In this document: in pieces, positions 27,454 through 34,669 of the stretch
Numbering within the stretch: position 1 is the stretch's first letter
Layout: the number at the start of each line of letters is the position of its first letter
NCBI RefSeq assembly: GCF_010550675.1
Contig: NZ_JAAGOA010000017.1
Location: 47,963-111,962 of the forward strand
DNA length: 64,000 bases
Source of the DNA: Phytoactinopolyspora halotolerans
Lineage (GTDB): Bacteria > Actinomycetota > Actinomycetes > Jiangellales > Jiangellaceae
Direction of reading: 5' to 3'
The notes under the pieces: generated by a model
The model's database searches: none
Told to the model about the DNA's origin: nothing
What the model saw: the letters and a program-made list of their open reading frames with translations, nothing else
Position numbers and translations under genes: made by a program

Positions 27454-27535
27454 TGCGGGAGGTGGGACTCGAACCCACATGTCCGAAGACACACGGACCT
27501 AAACCGTGCGCGTAAACCTGTTCCGCCACTCCCGC
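27454..27535 (-). tRNA. tRNA-Leu (anticodon TAG)
   Basis: Read on the minus strand, the 7-bp acceptor stem GCGGGAG pairs with CTCCCGC. The anticodon stem CACGG/CCGTG encloses TTTAGGT with TAG at positions 34-36. There is a variable arm of class II type (GTCTTCGGAC) and the T-loop GGTTCGAGTCC. The length is 82 nt and the discriminator is A. CCA is not encoded (ACCC follows), so it is added enzymatically. Confidence 0.95.
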
Positions 27536-27592
27536 TCGAGGCACCGACCATGATAAGGCATGCGCCGGTGCCCGCATTGCTCGATCCCGGAG

Positions 27593-28231
27593 CTAAGGAT
27601 GTGTCGCGGAACCTATGACATGCGGGGAGGTGGGAACCGAGATGCGAGTGTCCGGGACCCGGACTCCGTCCAACCGGTCGATGCTGAAGCCCGCTCTCGT
27701 GATGGCGGTGACGGTGTCGCGATGCGCGTGGCAGCCACCGGTGAAGCGCGGCCAGACCGTGGCGTCCAGCGTCCGCTGGACCCGCCGTAGGCGCGGGCTT
27801 TCGGCGCGGACGTGCTCGTAGAACCGGAGCTCTCCACCCGGCCGCACCACCCGGTACAGCTCGCTCATCGCCGCTTCCGGGTCGTGCACGGAGCACAACA
27901 CCAGCGAGGCGACGGCCGCGTCGAACGTGCCGTCGTCCGCCGGAAGCCGTTCGGCCACCCCGTCGGCCACGTCGACGGGGCAGGGCGCCCGGGCGGCCGC
28001 CTCCCGGGCGAGGTTTCGCAGGTACGGTTCGGGTTCCACGGCGAGAACCCTGGTCACGCCGGTGGGGTAGTGCGCGAAGTTGAGCCCGTTGCCCGCGCCG
28101 ACCTCGAGTACGGCCCCGCTCAGCCCGGCCAGCAATCGGTCCCGGTGCGGGCCGACCTCCGCTTCCATGGCATGACTGGCCCGGGCGTAGAGACGGGCGA
28201 AGACGGGGTGACGGACGGCGCGAGATCCCAT
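27593..28231 (-). CDS. Class I SAM-dependent methyltransferase (UbiE/COQ5-like)
   Basis: The 212-aa protein has motif I LEVGAGNGLNFAHY, motif II with Glu (VLAVEPEPY), motif IV FDAAVASLVLCSV and motif V RPGGELRFYEHVR, typical of methyltransferase-11/25 domains. The substrate is unknown. The ATG at 28231 has a TACGCT -10 box (plus-strand 28239-28244) 7 nt upstream and no Shine-Dalgarno, so its mRNA is probably leaderless. Confidence 0.85.
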   Translation of the reverse strand: MGSRAVRHPVFARLYARASHAMEAEVGPHRDRLLAGLSGAVLEVGAGNGLNFAHYPTGVTRVLAVEPEPYLRNLAREAAARAPCPVDVADGVAERLPADDGTFDAAVASLVLCSVHDPEAAMSELYRVVRPGGELRFYEHVRAESPRLRRVQRTLDATVWPRFTGGCHAHRDTVTAITRAGFSIDRLDGVRVPDTRISVPTSPHVIGSATHP

Positions 28232-28250
28232 AGCTGCGAGCGTACGCGGA

Positions 28251-29936
28251 CTACTGGCTTTCCTCTTCGACGTAATCCATCGAGTAAGGGAGCATCGCCT
28301 CGCCGGACACGCTCGCCGTCCCGTCGTCGTTCACCGCTACGACGATGCTCACGCCGTGGGTGATGGTCATCTCGCTGAGATGGACACCGCCGGGGATGGT
28401 GCCGTATCCGCTGCCGTCGAGGGTGATGGTGTAGCCCTCATCGAGCGTGACGCTCTGCGTGCAGGTCACCGCGGTCATGCCCATAGCTCCGGCTTCGGTC
28501 TCCAACCAGCGCACAGCAACGTCGGCCAACGCGCAACTCCGGTCTACGGTGACCCGGTTCTCGGGTCCCTCGGTGATCTCGATGCCCTGCTCGGGTAGGG
28601 ATCCGAGGCCACCTTGGGCGGAGAGGTCGATGCCCTCCGGCTCCTCGCCCGTCTCTGCGTACTCGACGATCGCATCGAGCGCCTCCTGTCCTCGCGCGGC
28701 CTGATCGTCTCCGGCGATCATCGCCGCCCCGTCGGTGACGGTGGGCCGGATCGGTTCCGCGTCGTCCGGCGCGTAGACGGACAGCTGAGCTTGCCAGGAA
28801 GACGTGGCATCCTCCCGGTTGACCAGGTAGTAAGCGGGTCCCGCTCCGTCGCTCTCAGGCTCGATCAAGGCGACGAACCACATCGGATAGGCATCGAACC
28901 GTGGCGCCGCGATGTACTGGGGGTCGACGGTGAACGCAGGGATCGGGTCCCGTTCCTGTGCCTGCTGCACCTGGTAGGCCATCTGTGACGACCTCAGCAG
29001 CGGGCCCGACTCCACGGTGGCGATCAGATCCGCGTCCTGTTCCGTGTTGGCCGTGTTGTTCGTCTCCGTGTAGTGCGCGAAGAACCGGTCGGCCGCACGC
29101 TCCGTCACGGCGACCGTGGCCGGCTCGGCGGTGTGCTCGACCTCCTCGGGAAGCTCCGCGCAGCCCGCCAGCAGCAGGGCCGCACCAGCGCCGACGGTCG
29201 TCGCCCGCTGCAGCCGCGCCGAGCCGCTTGGCCTCTCCGGCGGCGGCGGGGGGCCGGCGGTCTCCGGATCACCCGCGTCGGCCTGGGCGGGATCCGGCAG
29301 GTTGCCGGTCCCGACACGACGCCGACCGGCGCGCCGGCGCCGACGACCGGTGAACAGAAGCATGATGCCGGCGGCGGTGAGCAGGAGGCCGAGTCCGACG
29401 ACGAGGAGCGCGGTGGCGAACACACCCTCGATCTCCGCCTCGACGGCCAGGTCGGCGGCGAGCGGTGCTTGAGGGTCAGCGGCGCTGACCACCACCTGGG
29501 CCGGTTCCGCGGTCAGCTCCACGCTGACCCGCTGCTCGCCGCTGCCGGTGCTGGACGCCTGCCACCAGTCCAGCCCTCCGGGAGGTGCGACCGGAGCGGT
29601 CTCTTCGCCGGACACCGCCTCGTGGGTGAGATCCTCCCGCCAGCCGGCTTGGGTGATCTGCTCCACCTGGACTCCGTCGAGGTACGAGCCGAGGTGTACC
29701 GGGTGGGCCACCCCGACGAAGGTGTCCGCGCCGTCGACGTCGGCGGCGACATGCAGCGTCGGCCCGGCGACGTCCAGCACCGAGGGGGCGGACACCAGCA
29801 CGGCGGCATCCGTGGAGATCTCCTCGTCCACCACACCGAACGTGTCGTCCGGGCCCGTATAGACGGCGGCTACGGTGCCCGCCACGAGCACCGGCAGGCC
29901 GAGCACAAGGAGTACGACACCGAGGAAGGTTCGCAC
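28251..29936 (-). CDS. Membrane protein with two helices and an internal lipobox domain
   Basis: The 561-aa protein has a first helix (residues 4-24), an extracytoplasmic domain (25-170), a second helix (172-196) and an Arg/Pro-rich cytoplasmic linker (198-245). A third hydrophobic segment (246-262) ends in LLAGC with Cys259, looking exactly like a lipoprotein signal. A C-terminal domain (to 561) follows, with Asp/Glu-rich strands and paired cysteines. This looks like a membrane protein fused to a lipoprotein. Start GTG 29936 lies one base after the TGA of the upstream bcp gene, suggesting an operon. No family is recognised. Confidence 0.75.
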   Translation of the reverse strand: MRTFLGVVLLVLGLPVLVAGTVAAVYTGPDDTFGVVDEEISTDAAVLVSAPSVLDVAGPTLHVAADVDGADTFVGVAHPVHLGSYLDGVQVEQITQAGWREDLTHEAVSGEETAPVAPPGGLDWWQASSTGSGEQRVSVELTAEPAQVVVSAADPQAPLAADLAVEAEIEGVFATALLVVGLGLLLTAAGIMLLFTGRRRRRAGRRRVGTGNLPDPAQADAGDPETAGPPPPPERPSGSARLQRATTVGAGAALLLAGCAELPEEVEHTAEPATVAVTERAADRFFAHYTETNNTANTEQDADLIATVESGPLLRSSQMAYQVQQAQERDPIPAFTVDPQYIAAPRFDAYPMWFVALIEPESDGAGPAYYLVNREDATSSWQAQLSVYAPDDAEPIRPTVTDGAAMIAGDDQAARGQEALDAIVEYAETGEEPEGIDLSAQGGLGSLPEQGIEITEGPENRVTVDRSCALADVAVRWLETEAGAMGMTAVTCTQSVTLDEGYTITLDGSGYGTIPGGVHLSEMTITHGVSIVVAVNDDGTASVSGEAMLPYSMDYVEEESQ

Positions 29937-29937
29937 G

Positions 29938-30414
29938 TCAGCCGTCGATACCCAGATCGCGGCGGAGTTTTGCGACGTGACCGGTGGCCCGGACGTTGTA
30001 CATCGCTTTCTCGATCTTGCCGTCCGGATCGATGACGAAGGTGGAACGGATCACCCCGGTGACCGTCTTGCCATAGAGCTTGCGCTCACCGTACGCGCCG
30101 AACGCCTTGGTCACCGCCAGATCCTCATCCGAGAGCAGCGGAAAGTTGATGCCGTCGCGTTCCCGGAAGGAGGCGAGCTTGTCCGGTGCATCCTTGGAGA
30201 TGCCGACGACGTCGAGCCCGGCTGCCTGCAGGGCGGCGAGGCTGTCCCGGAAGTCGCAGGCCTGCGTGGTGCATCCGGGCGTCATCGCCGCCGGGTAGAA
30301 GTACACGACGACACGCTTGCCGCGGTACGAGGTGATATCCACGGCAGTGCCGTCGGCGTCGGGAAGGCTGAACGTGGGGGCGGGGTCGCCCGTGGAGAGT
30401 CGTGTCTCGGTCAC
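29938..30414 (-). CDS. bcp: Thioredoxin-dependent peroxiredoxin (Bcp type)
   Basis: It reduces hydrogen peroxide and organic hydroperoxides with thioredoxin as donor. The 158-aa protein has the peroxidatic Cys48 in YPAAMTPGCTTQACDFRD and Cys53 five residues later, the atypical 2-Cys spacing of Bcp/PrxQ. GTG start; TACCGT (plus-strand 30421-30426) ends 6 nt before it, consistent with a leaderless mRNA. The downstream membrane gene follows with one base between. Confidence 0.92.
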   Translation of the reverse strand: MTETRLSTGDPAPTFSLPDADGTAVDITSYRGKRVVVYFYPAAMTPGCTTQACDFRDSLAALQAAGLDVVGISKDAPDKLASFRERDGINFPLLSDEDLAVTKAFGAYGERKLYGKTVTGVIRSTFVIDPDGKIEKAMYNVRATGHVAKLRRDLGIDG

Positions 30415-30563
30415 CGTCCTACGGTACGGCGAGGCGGTGTCCTTCTTCTATGGCGGTGGTGCGCGAAATGACGGCGAACCTCGCCCGGCGCCGATACGGT
30501 TGGGAGAGCCGGTGCCGGGAACGGGATGGGCTGGTGGAATGCTGATCCGATATGGAGGTGCGC

Positions 30564-30896
30564 GTGAGTACTCCTGACGCCGTGCGGACCGGGCCACGGG
30601 AGCCGGTCACGGCCCCGTCGGAGACCCCGGAGGAGCCGGAACGGCGCCCGAAGCGTTCTGCCCGGGAGATCGAGCAGGCGATCAACGAGCGCAGCGAGCG
30701 CCTGGCGCGGAACATCGACGAGTTGGTGGGCCGGATGAGTCCGGGGCGTCTTGCGCGGGACAGCGCCGGGCGGATCGGCTCCAAGATGACGACGCCGGAG
30801 GGCGGGCCGCGAGTCGAGGTGCTCGGCGCGATCGCCGGGGCGGTGCTTGTGGGTGGCCTGCTGGTGTGGCGGTCACGTCGGCGTCGTCGCAGGTGA
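30564..30896 (+). CDS. DUF3618 family protein
   Basis: The 110-aa protein has an N-terminal Pro/Glu/Arg-rich stretch, a helix beginning SAREIEQAINERSERLARNIDEL (the DUF3618 signature), and one C-terminal transmembrane segment (AIAGAVLVGGLLVW) ending in a run of Arg. GTG 30564 is chosen because GGAGG lies just upstream; an ATG 12 nt earlier lacks one. The function of DUF3618 is unknown. It stands next to the separate groES-like gene. Confidence 0.8.
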   Translation: MSTPDAVRTGPREPVTAPSETPEEPERRPKRSAREIEQAINERSERLARNIDELVGRMSPGRLARDSAGRIGSKMTTPEGGPRVEVLGAIAGAVLVGGLLVWRSRRRRRR

Positions 30897-30953
30897 GATC
30901 AGGCGGTCTGGACGGCCGAGGGTCAGGAGATGCCCGGTGCGTGCGGTTACGCG

Positions 30954-30959
30954 TATCCT
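30954..30959 (+). promoter_or_regulatory. -10 box (TATCCT), probable leaderless promoter for groES
   Basis: TATCCT ends 8 nt before the GTG start at 30968, fitting TAnnnT. There is no well-placed Shine-Dalgarno. Confidence 0.5.
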
Positions 30960-30967
30960 GAGGCATC

Positions 30968-31309
30968 GTGACCGAAGAGAGCGCTGTTGACTCGGACAAG
31001 CTGCCCATCCGCATGCTGCATGACCGCGTCTTGGTCTCATTGGACGCGGACGCCGGCGAACGGAAGTCGTCCGCGGGCATCGTCATTCCCGCTACCGCGG
31101 CCATGGGACGTCGTCTGGCCTGGGCCCGGGTCGTGGCTCTAGGGGCCAACGTCCGGACCGTGGCGGTCGGTGACCGGGTGCTCTTCGACCCGGAGGACAA
31201 GGCCGAGGTCGAGGTGCGCGGCGAAACCTACGTGCTTCTGCGGGAGCGGGATCTGCATGCCGTGGCATCCGAGCGGATCTCCGACGGTCAGACTGGGCTG
31301 TACCTGTAG
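30968..31309 (+). CDS. Solitary GroES-family co-chaperonin
   Basis: The 113-aa protein has the cpn10 fold: PIRMLHDRVLVSLDADAGERKSSAGIVIPATA contains the mobile loop that caps GroEL, followed by VVALGANVRTVAVGDRVLF and a C-terminal strand. Typical GroES is about 97 aa, so this has short extensions. No groEL is nearby, and the housekeeping groESL operon is presumably elsewhere, so it may be an alternative co-chaperonin with its own substrates or regulation. The GTG start is preceded by a TATCCT -10 box. Confidence 0.85.
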   Translation: MTEESAVDSDKLPIRMLHDRVLVSLDADAGERKSSAGIVIPATAAMGRRLAWARVVALGANVRTVAVGDRVLFDPEDKAEVEVRGETYVLLRERDLHAVASERISDGQTGLYL

Positions 31310-31324
31310 CTGCCCGGCCTGACG

Positions 31325-32068
31325 TCAGCCGAGGCAGAGCAGTAGCTCGAGAAGCGAGAGGTCGAGGCCCAGACAGTACTTTTCGCGCTCTTCCGGGTCA
31401 GTGGGTATGGGCTCTGGAATGTCCGTGTCCATCGTCGGTGGTGCCGACCGCTCGGGTTCTTGCGGCTCTTCGCTGTCGTCGGGTACGTCTGGTTCGTCGC
31501 TCTTGTCTGGCTGGTCCGGTTCGTCTGGCTGGTCCTCTGAGTCGGGATCGTCTTCCGGCTCGTCGGAGGACTGCGGAGGTGAACGATCCGGCGTGTTCTG
31601 GTCGGCGTCGGGTGCCTCGCTGGACGTCTCGTCCGGCGCGTCGTCCTGGGTGTCTGACTCGTCATCGGTCCGATTGGAGTCATCGTCGCCGGACGAGTCC
31701 TGCGAACCGCTCTGGTCCGGAGCGTCGGCGCTGCCATCGGCGCCCTGATCCGACGGGCGGTCGTCTGCCTGGTTCCGGCTCTCGGGCGGCTGATCGTCTG
31801 CGGTCGCGCGTGGTGTTCCGGTGCCGGATGGCTTCCGTTCCTCCGGGCTCTGCGGCCGCGCGCCGGTGCTCTCGGTGGTGGGTTCGTTCGACGGCGTGCT
31901 CGCCGTGTGCGTGGTGACCAGATCAGTGTCGGCGGCGATTCGATCATTGCTGGTCGGAACCACCAAGCTGCCGAGTGTGATCCCCACGGTAGCGCCGACG
32001 ACGCAGGCGACCAGCGAAGGGTATGTCCGACCCTTGGCCACGAACCATCCCATGACAGTGGCGAACAT
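31325..32068 (-). CDS. Membrane-anchored acidic Ser/Asp/Pro-rich protein
   Basis: From ATG 32068 the product is 247 aa: a short cytoplasmic start, one transmembrane segment (about residues 18-38, VACVVGATVGITLGSLVV), a long low-complexity tract rich in Ser, Asp, Glu, Pro and Gln (about 45-215), and a short hydrophobic C-terminus (CLGLDLSLLELLLCLG). The start is uncertain. The frame extends upstream to 32269. A strong AGAAAGGA site at plus-strand 32154-32161 sits 7 nt before an in-frame ATC (32146), so translation may begin there and add 26 residues. The tract suggests an unstructured cell-wall spacer. No family is recognised. Confidence 0.65.
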   Translation of the reverse strand: MFATVMGWFVAKGRTYPSLVACVVGATVGITLGSLVVPTSNDRIAADTDLVTTHTASTPSNEPTTESTGARPQSPEERKPSGTGTPRATADDQPPESRNQADDRPSDQGADGSADAPDQSGSQDSSGDDDSNRTDDESDTQDDAPDETSSEAPDADQNTPDRSPPQSSDEPEDDPDSEDQPDEPDQPDKSDEPDVPDDSEEPQEPERSAPPTMDTDIPEPIPTDPEEREKYCLGLDLSLLELLLCLG

Positions 32069-32471
32069 GCCGTCTCGGCTCCGCGGGGAGTTCGCGGAGT
32101 TTCGAGGCTTGTGCCTGCTCGCGGGTTCGTGCTCTGGCGGGCTGATGGGGTGGTCCTTTCTCGTGCTGTCGGATCGGGCTACACCCAAGGTCGCAGTACA
32201 GGGTAGTGAGCCTGGGCGGTGAGGGAAATAGGGCGATCGGGGGATTCTCGGTGCCATGAATTCGGGCAAAAAGGCCAGATCAGAACCTTTGGGGCGGCAA
32301 TGATCCTGCCTGGCGGTGTCATCTCGGCGTTCGTTCCTCCTTCTTGCGAAGGATGTGGTGATTCGTAGACGAGAAGGACGGCTGACCTCGGTGCCGGCGA
32401 TAGATTCGACGCACGTGATCGACAGGGTTCACGCACGTGATTGACCAGATGCGTTCGAAAGGGTGACGACG
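32069..32471. other. 403-bp intergenic region with repeated CACGTG sites
   Basis: No gene is seen beyond a possible N-terminal extension of the acidic protein (to 32146). Two near-identical 14-mers, each with a CACGTG core, lie at 32410-32423 and 32432-32445, upstream of the PH-domain operon. Confidence 0.5.
32410..32445 (+). promoter_or_regulatory. Tandem 14-mer direct repeat, candidate operator for the PH-domain operon
   Basis: The sequences CGCACGTGATCGAC (32410-32423) and CGCACGTGATTGAC (32432-32445) agree at 13 of 14 positions. They are 22 bp apart start to start, about two helical turns, so proteins would bind the same face. Both contain the palindrome CACGTG. They end 26 bp before the ATG at 32472. 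Confidence 0.45.
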
Positions 32472-32999
32472 ATGGCGTCTGCGGAGCAGCGGAGGCCGCC
32501 GTCGGGCACCGGCGCACTTCGGCTTCGTCCGCCGGGCAACCGCATCGAGCGGAAGGCTGTGTGGTGGTGGATCGCCCAAGCCGTTGTCATGCCTGGCAGC
32601 TTGCTGGCCGCCGTCTCGGTCGGATACCTCCTTTGGGAAGCCGCTCGGCCTTGGTTGATTGTGGCCGTTGTTGTGCTGGCGGTGCTCACCAGCGTGTCCC
32701 TGTTCGTCGAGCCTTTCTGGCGATACGCGGTGCACCGGTGGGAGGTGACGGACGAAGCCGTCTACGCGCTGACCGGCTGGCTGGTGCGCGAGTGGCGGGT
32801 GGCCCCGATCTCCCGGATTCAGACGGTCGACGCCGTCCGTGGGCCGGTCGAACAGATGCTGGGCCTGGCTACCCTGCGAGTGACGACGGCCTCGTCGCGA
32901 GGTCCGATCAACATCGGTGGTCTTGACCGGGATGTGGCGGCGGCGATAGCTGAGCGGCTCACGGCCGTCACGCAGCGGACGCCGGGCGATGCCACGTGA
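32472..32999 (+). CDS. Bacterial PH-domain membrane protein (YdbS-like)
   Basis: The 175-aa protein has a basic N-terminus, two transmembrane helices (about residues 40-58 and 60-80), and a single bacterial PH domain (DUF304/bPH2) with the hallmark WEVTDEAVYALTGWLVREWRVAPISRIQTVDAVRGPVEQMLGLATLRVTTA. Homologues are paired with a larger YdbT-like partner, as here. ATG 32472 is chosen because GAAAGGG sits 8 nt upstream; a GTG 9 nt earlier overlaps that site. It overlaps the next gene by 4 nt (GTGA). Function is poorly known; antimicrobial-compound or envelope-stress roles have been proposed for related pairs. Confidence 0.85.
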   Translation: MASAEQRRPPSGTGALRLRPPGNRIERKAVWWWIAQAVVMPGSLLAAVSVGYLLWEAARPWLIVAVVVLAVLTSVSLFVEPFWRYAVHRWEVTDEAVYALTGWLVREWRVAPISRIQTVDAVRGPVEQMLGLATLRVTTASSRGPINIGGLDRDVAAAIAERLTAVTQRTPGDAT

Positions 33000-34579
33000 C
33001 AGCGGCACAGGAACCGTGGCGTCGCCTCCACAGCCGGATGATCTGGGTGGATGTGGTGCAGGCGGTGGTCTCGCTGACGCCGGCTGCGCTCGCCACGGGG
33101 GTTTTCGGCGTCGAGGCGTCGCTGGGAAGCCTGTGGCCGATGATCGCGGTTGCCGCATTCGGCACGGTCGGTGCGATCGCGGATGCGTTGCGGTGGGCTT
33201 TCACTCGATATCGGGTGACCGACGCATACGTGGAGCGGCGCACGGGCGTCTTCGTCCGGCAGTACCGCTCCGTGCGGCGGGACCGGATCCGTAGTGTGGA
33301 CGCGACCGCCAAGCTCCGGCACCGGCTGGCCGGCCTCCGTGTGGTCACGATCGGTGCCGGGCAGCAACACAACGCGGGTGAGTCTGCGTTCGTGCTGGAT
33401 GCGATCCTCAGGACTGACGCCTGGAGACTGCAGGAGGAGCTCCTGCGCCCCCGAGCGGCGGGTTCGGCCGTGCCTGCCCCGAGCGGTCGTCCCGATGGTT
33501 CCGGCGTCGGCGATCGGGTGACTGGCACGTCCGACGGCGCTCGTGGCACGGAGGACGCCCAGGTGTTCGCGCGCTTGCGGCCGTCGTGGGTGCTCTACAA
33601 CGTGTTCAACTCGTGGGCGTACATCATGGCCATCGGCCTGCTGTGGGGTGGCTTCTGGCTGCTGTCCACGTTCGGTGTCGACGTCGGCGGCTTCCTGGAC
33701 GGTCTGGCCGACTGGGAGGCGCTGGGATGGGGTTGGACGATCGGGATCGGCGTGCTGGTCACCGGCGCCGTCGGTGTGATCGGGTTGGCGGTCAACTTCT
33801 TCACGGAGAATTGGAACTTCGAGTTGGCCCGCGTGTCCGGTGAGGACGGCACTCAGCTGCGGACCAGGAAGGGTTTGTTCACCACTCGCGAGGTCAACCG
33901 CGACGAGCGGCGGATGCGCGGGCTGCAGATCAGTGAGCCGTTGCTATGGCGGTGGATGGGCATGGCGGACACGAACGTGGTGACCACCGGGCTCTCTCTG
34001 TGGTCGATGTCGGAGCCGACGGCGATACTTCCGCGGGGGCCGATCGGCGTGGCACGTTCCGTCGCGGTCGACGTGCTGGGCTCCCGTCCGAGCCCGTTCG
34101 ACGTCCCACTGGTGCGGCATCCGGCCGCGGCCCTGCGTCGACGGCTGTGCTGGGCGACCGTCGGCGGGGCTGCGCTGGTCGCCGTCGTGGTGTGGCTGGT
34201 CATCACGGACGTGCTGCCGGCATGGACGGTCTGGCTCGGCGCGGCCGGGTGGCCGGTGGCGCTGCTCGGCGCGGTGGTCGCGTACCGGGCGCTGGGACAC
34301 GCCGTCGCCGGCCCGTATGTCGTGCTCAGATCCGGTCTGATCAGCAGATCGACGGTGGCCCTGCAACGCAGTGCTGTCTCCACCATCGCGTTGCGGCAGT
34401 CGCTGTTGCAGCGACGGCTGGGGCTGATGACGGTGTCGGCCATGACGGCGGCGGGGTGGGGCGGTTATCAGGCGTCCGACGTCGACGCCGGTGAGGCCGT
34501 GGAGTTCGCCACGGCGGCTGCGCCGGGTCTACTCGAGCCGTTCCTTGTGCCGAACCGGCTGTCCGCCGAGAGATCCTGA
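32996..34579 (+). CDS. Multi-PH-domain membrane protein (YdbT-like)
   Basis: The 527-aa protein has repeated units of paired transmembrane helices plus a bacterial PH domain. The first PH repeat follows the helices near residues 15-60 (RYRVTDAYVERRTGVFVRQYRSVRRDRIRSVDATA). The second lies after the helices near 210-265, and the third after 395-440 (PYVVLRSGLISRSTVALQRSAVSTIALRQSLLQRRLGL). The GTG start is coupled to the upstream TGA (GTGA overlap), so the two gene products probably form a complex in the cytoplasmic membrane. Function is not established. Confidence 0.85.
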   Translation: MTAAQEPWRRLHSRMIWVDVVQAVVSLTPAALATGVFGVEASLGSLWPMIAVAAFGTVGAIADALRWAFTRYRVTDAYVERRTGVFVRQYRSVRRDRIRSVDATAKLRHRLAGLRVVTIGAGQQHNAGESAFVLDAILRTDAWRLQEELLRPRAAGSAVPAPSGRPDGSGVGDRVTGTSDGARGTEDAQVFARLRPSWVLYNVFNSWAYIMAIGLLWGGFWLLSTFGVDVGGFLDGLADWEALGWGWTIGIGVLVTGAVGVIGLAVNFFTENWNFELARVSGEDGTQLRTRKGLFTTREVNRDERRMRGLQISEPLLWRWMGMADTNVVTTGLSLWSMSEPTAILPRGPIGVARSVAVDVLGSRPSPFDVPLVRHPAAALRRRLCWATVGGAALVAVVVWLVITDVLPAWTVWLGAAGWPVALLGAVVAYRALGHAVAGPYVVLRSGLISRSTVALQRSAVSTIALRQSLLQRRLGLMTVSAMTAAGWGGYQASDVDAGEAVEFATAAAPGLLEPFLVPNRLSAERS

Positions 34580-34669
34580 CAATTCGGGCAAGAGCCCCAT
34601 AAGTTCCGGTTTGCGGCAATATCGGCTAGTGTTCCCCTCGCTATTCCGGAAAGGGGGATTGGAACCGGA

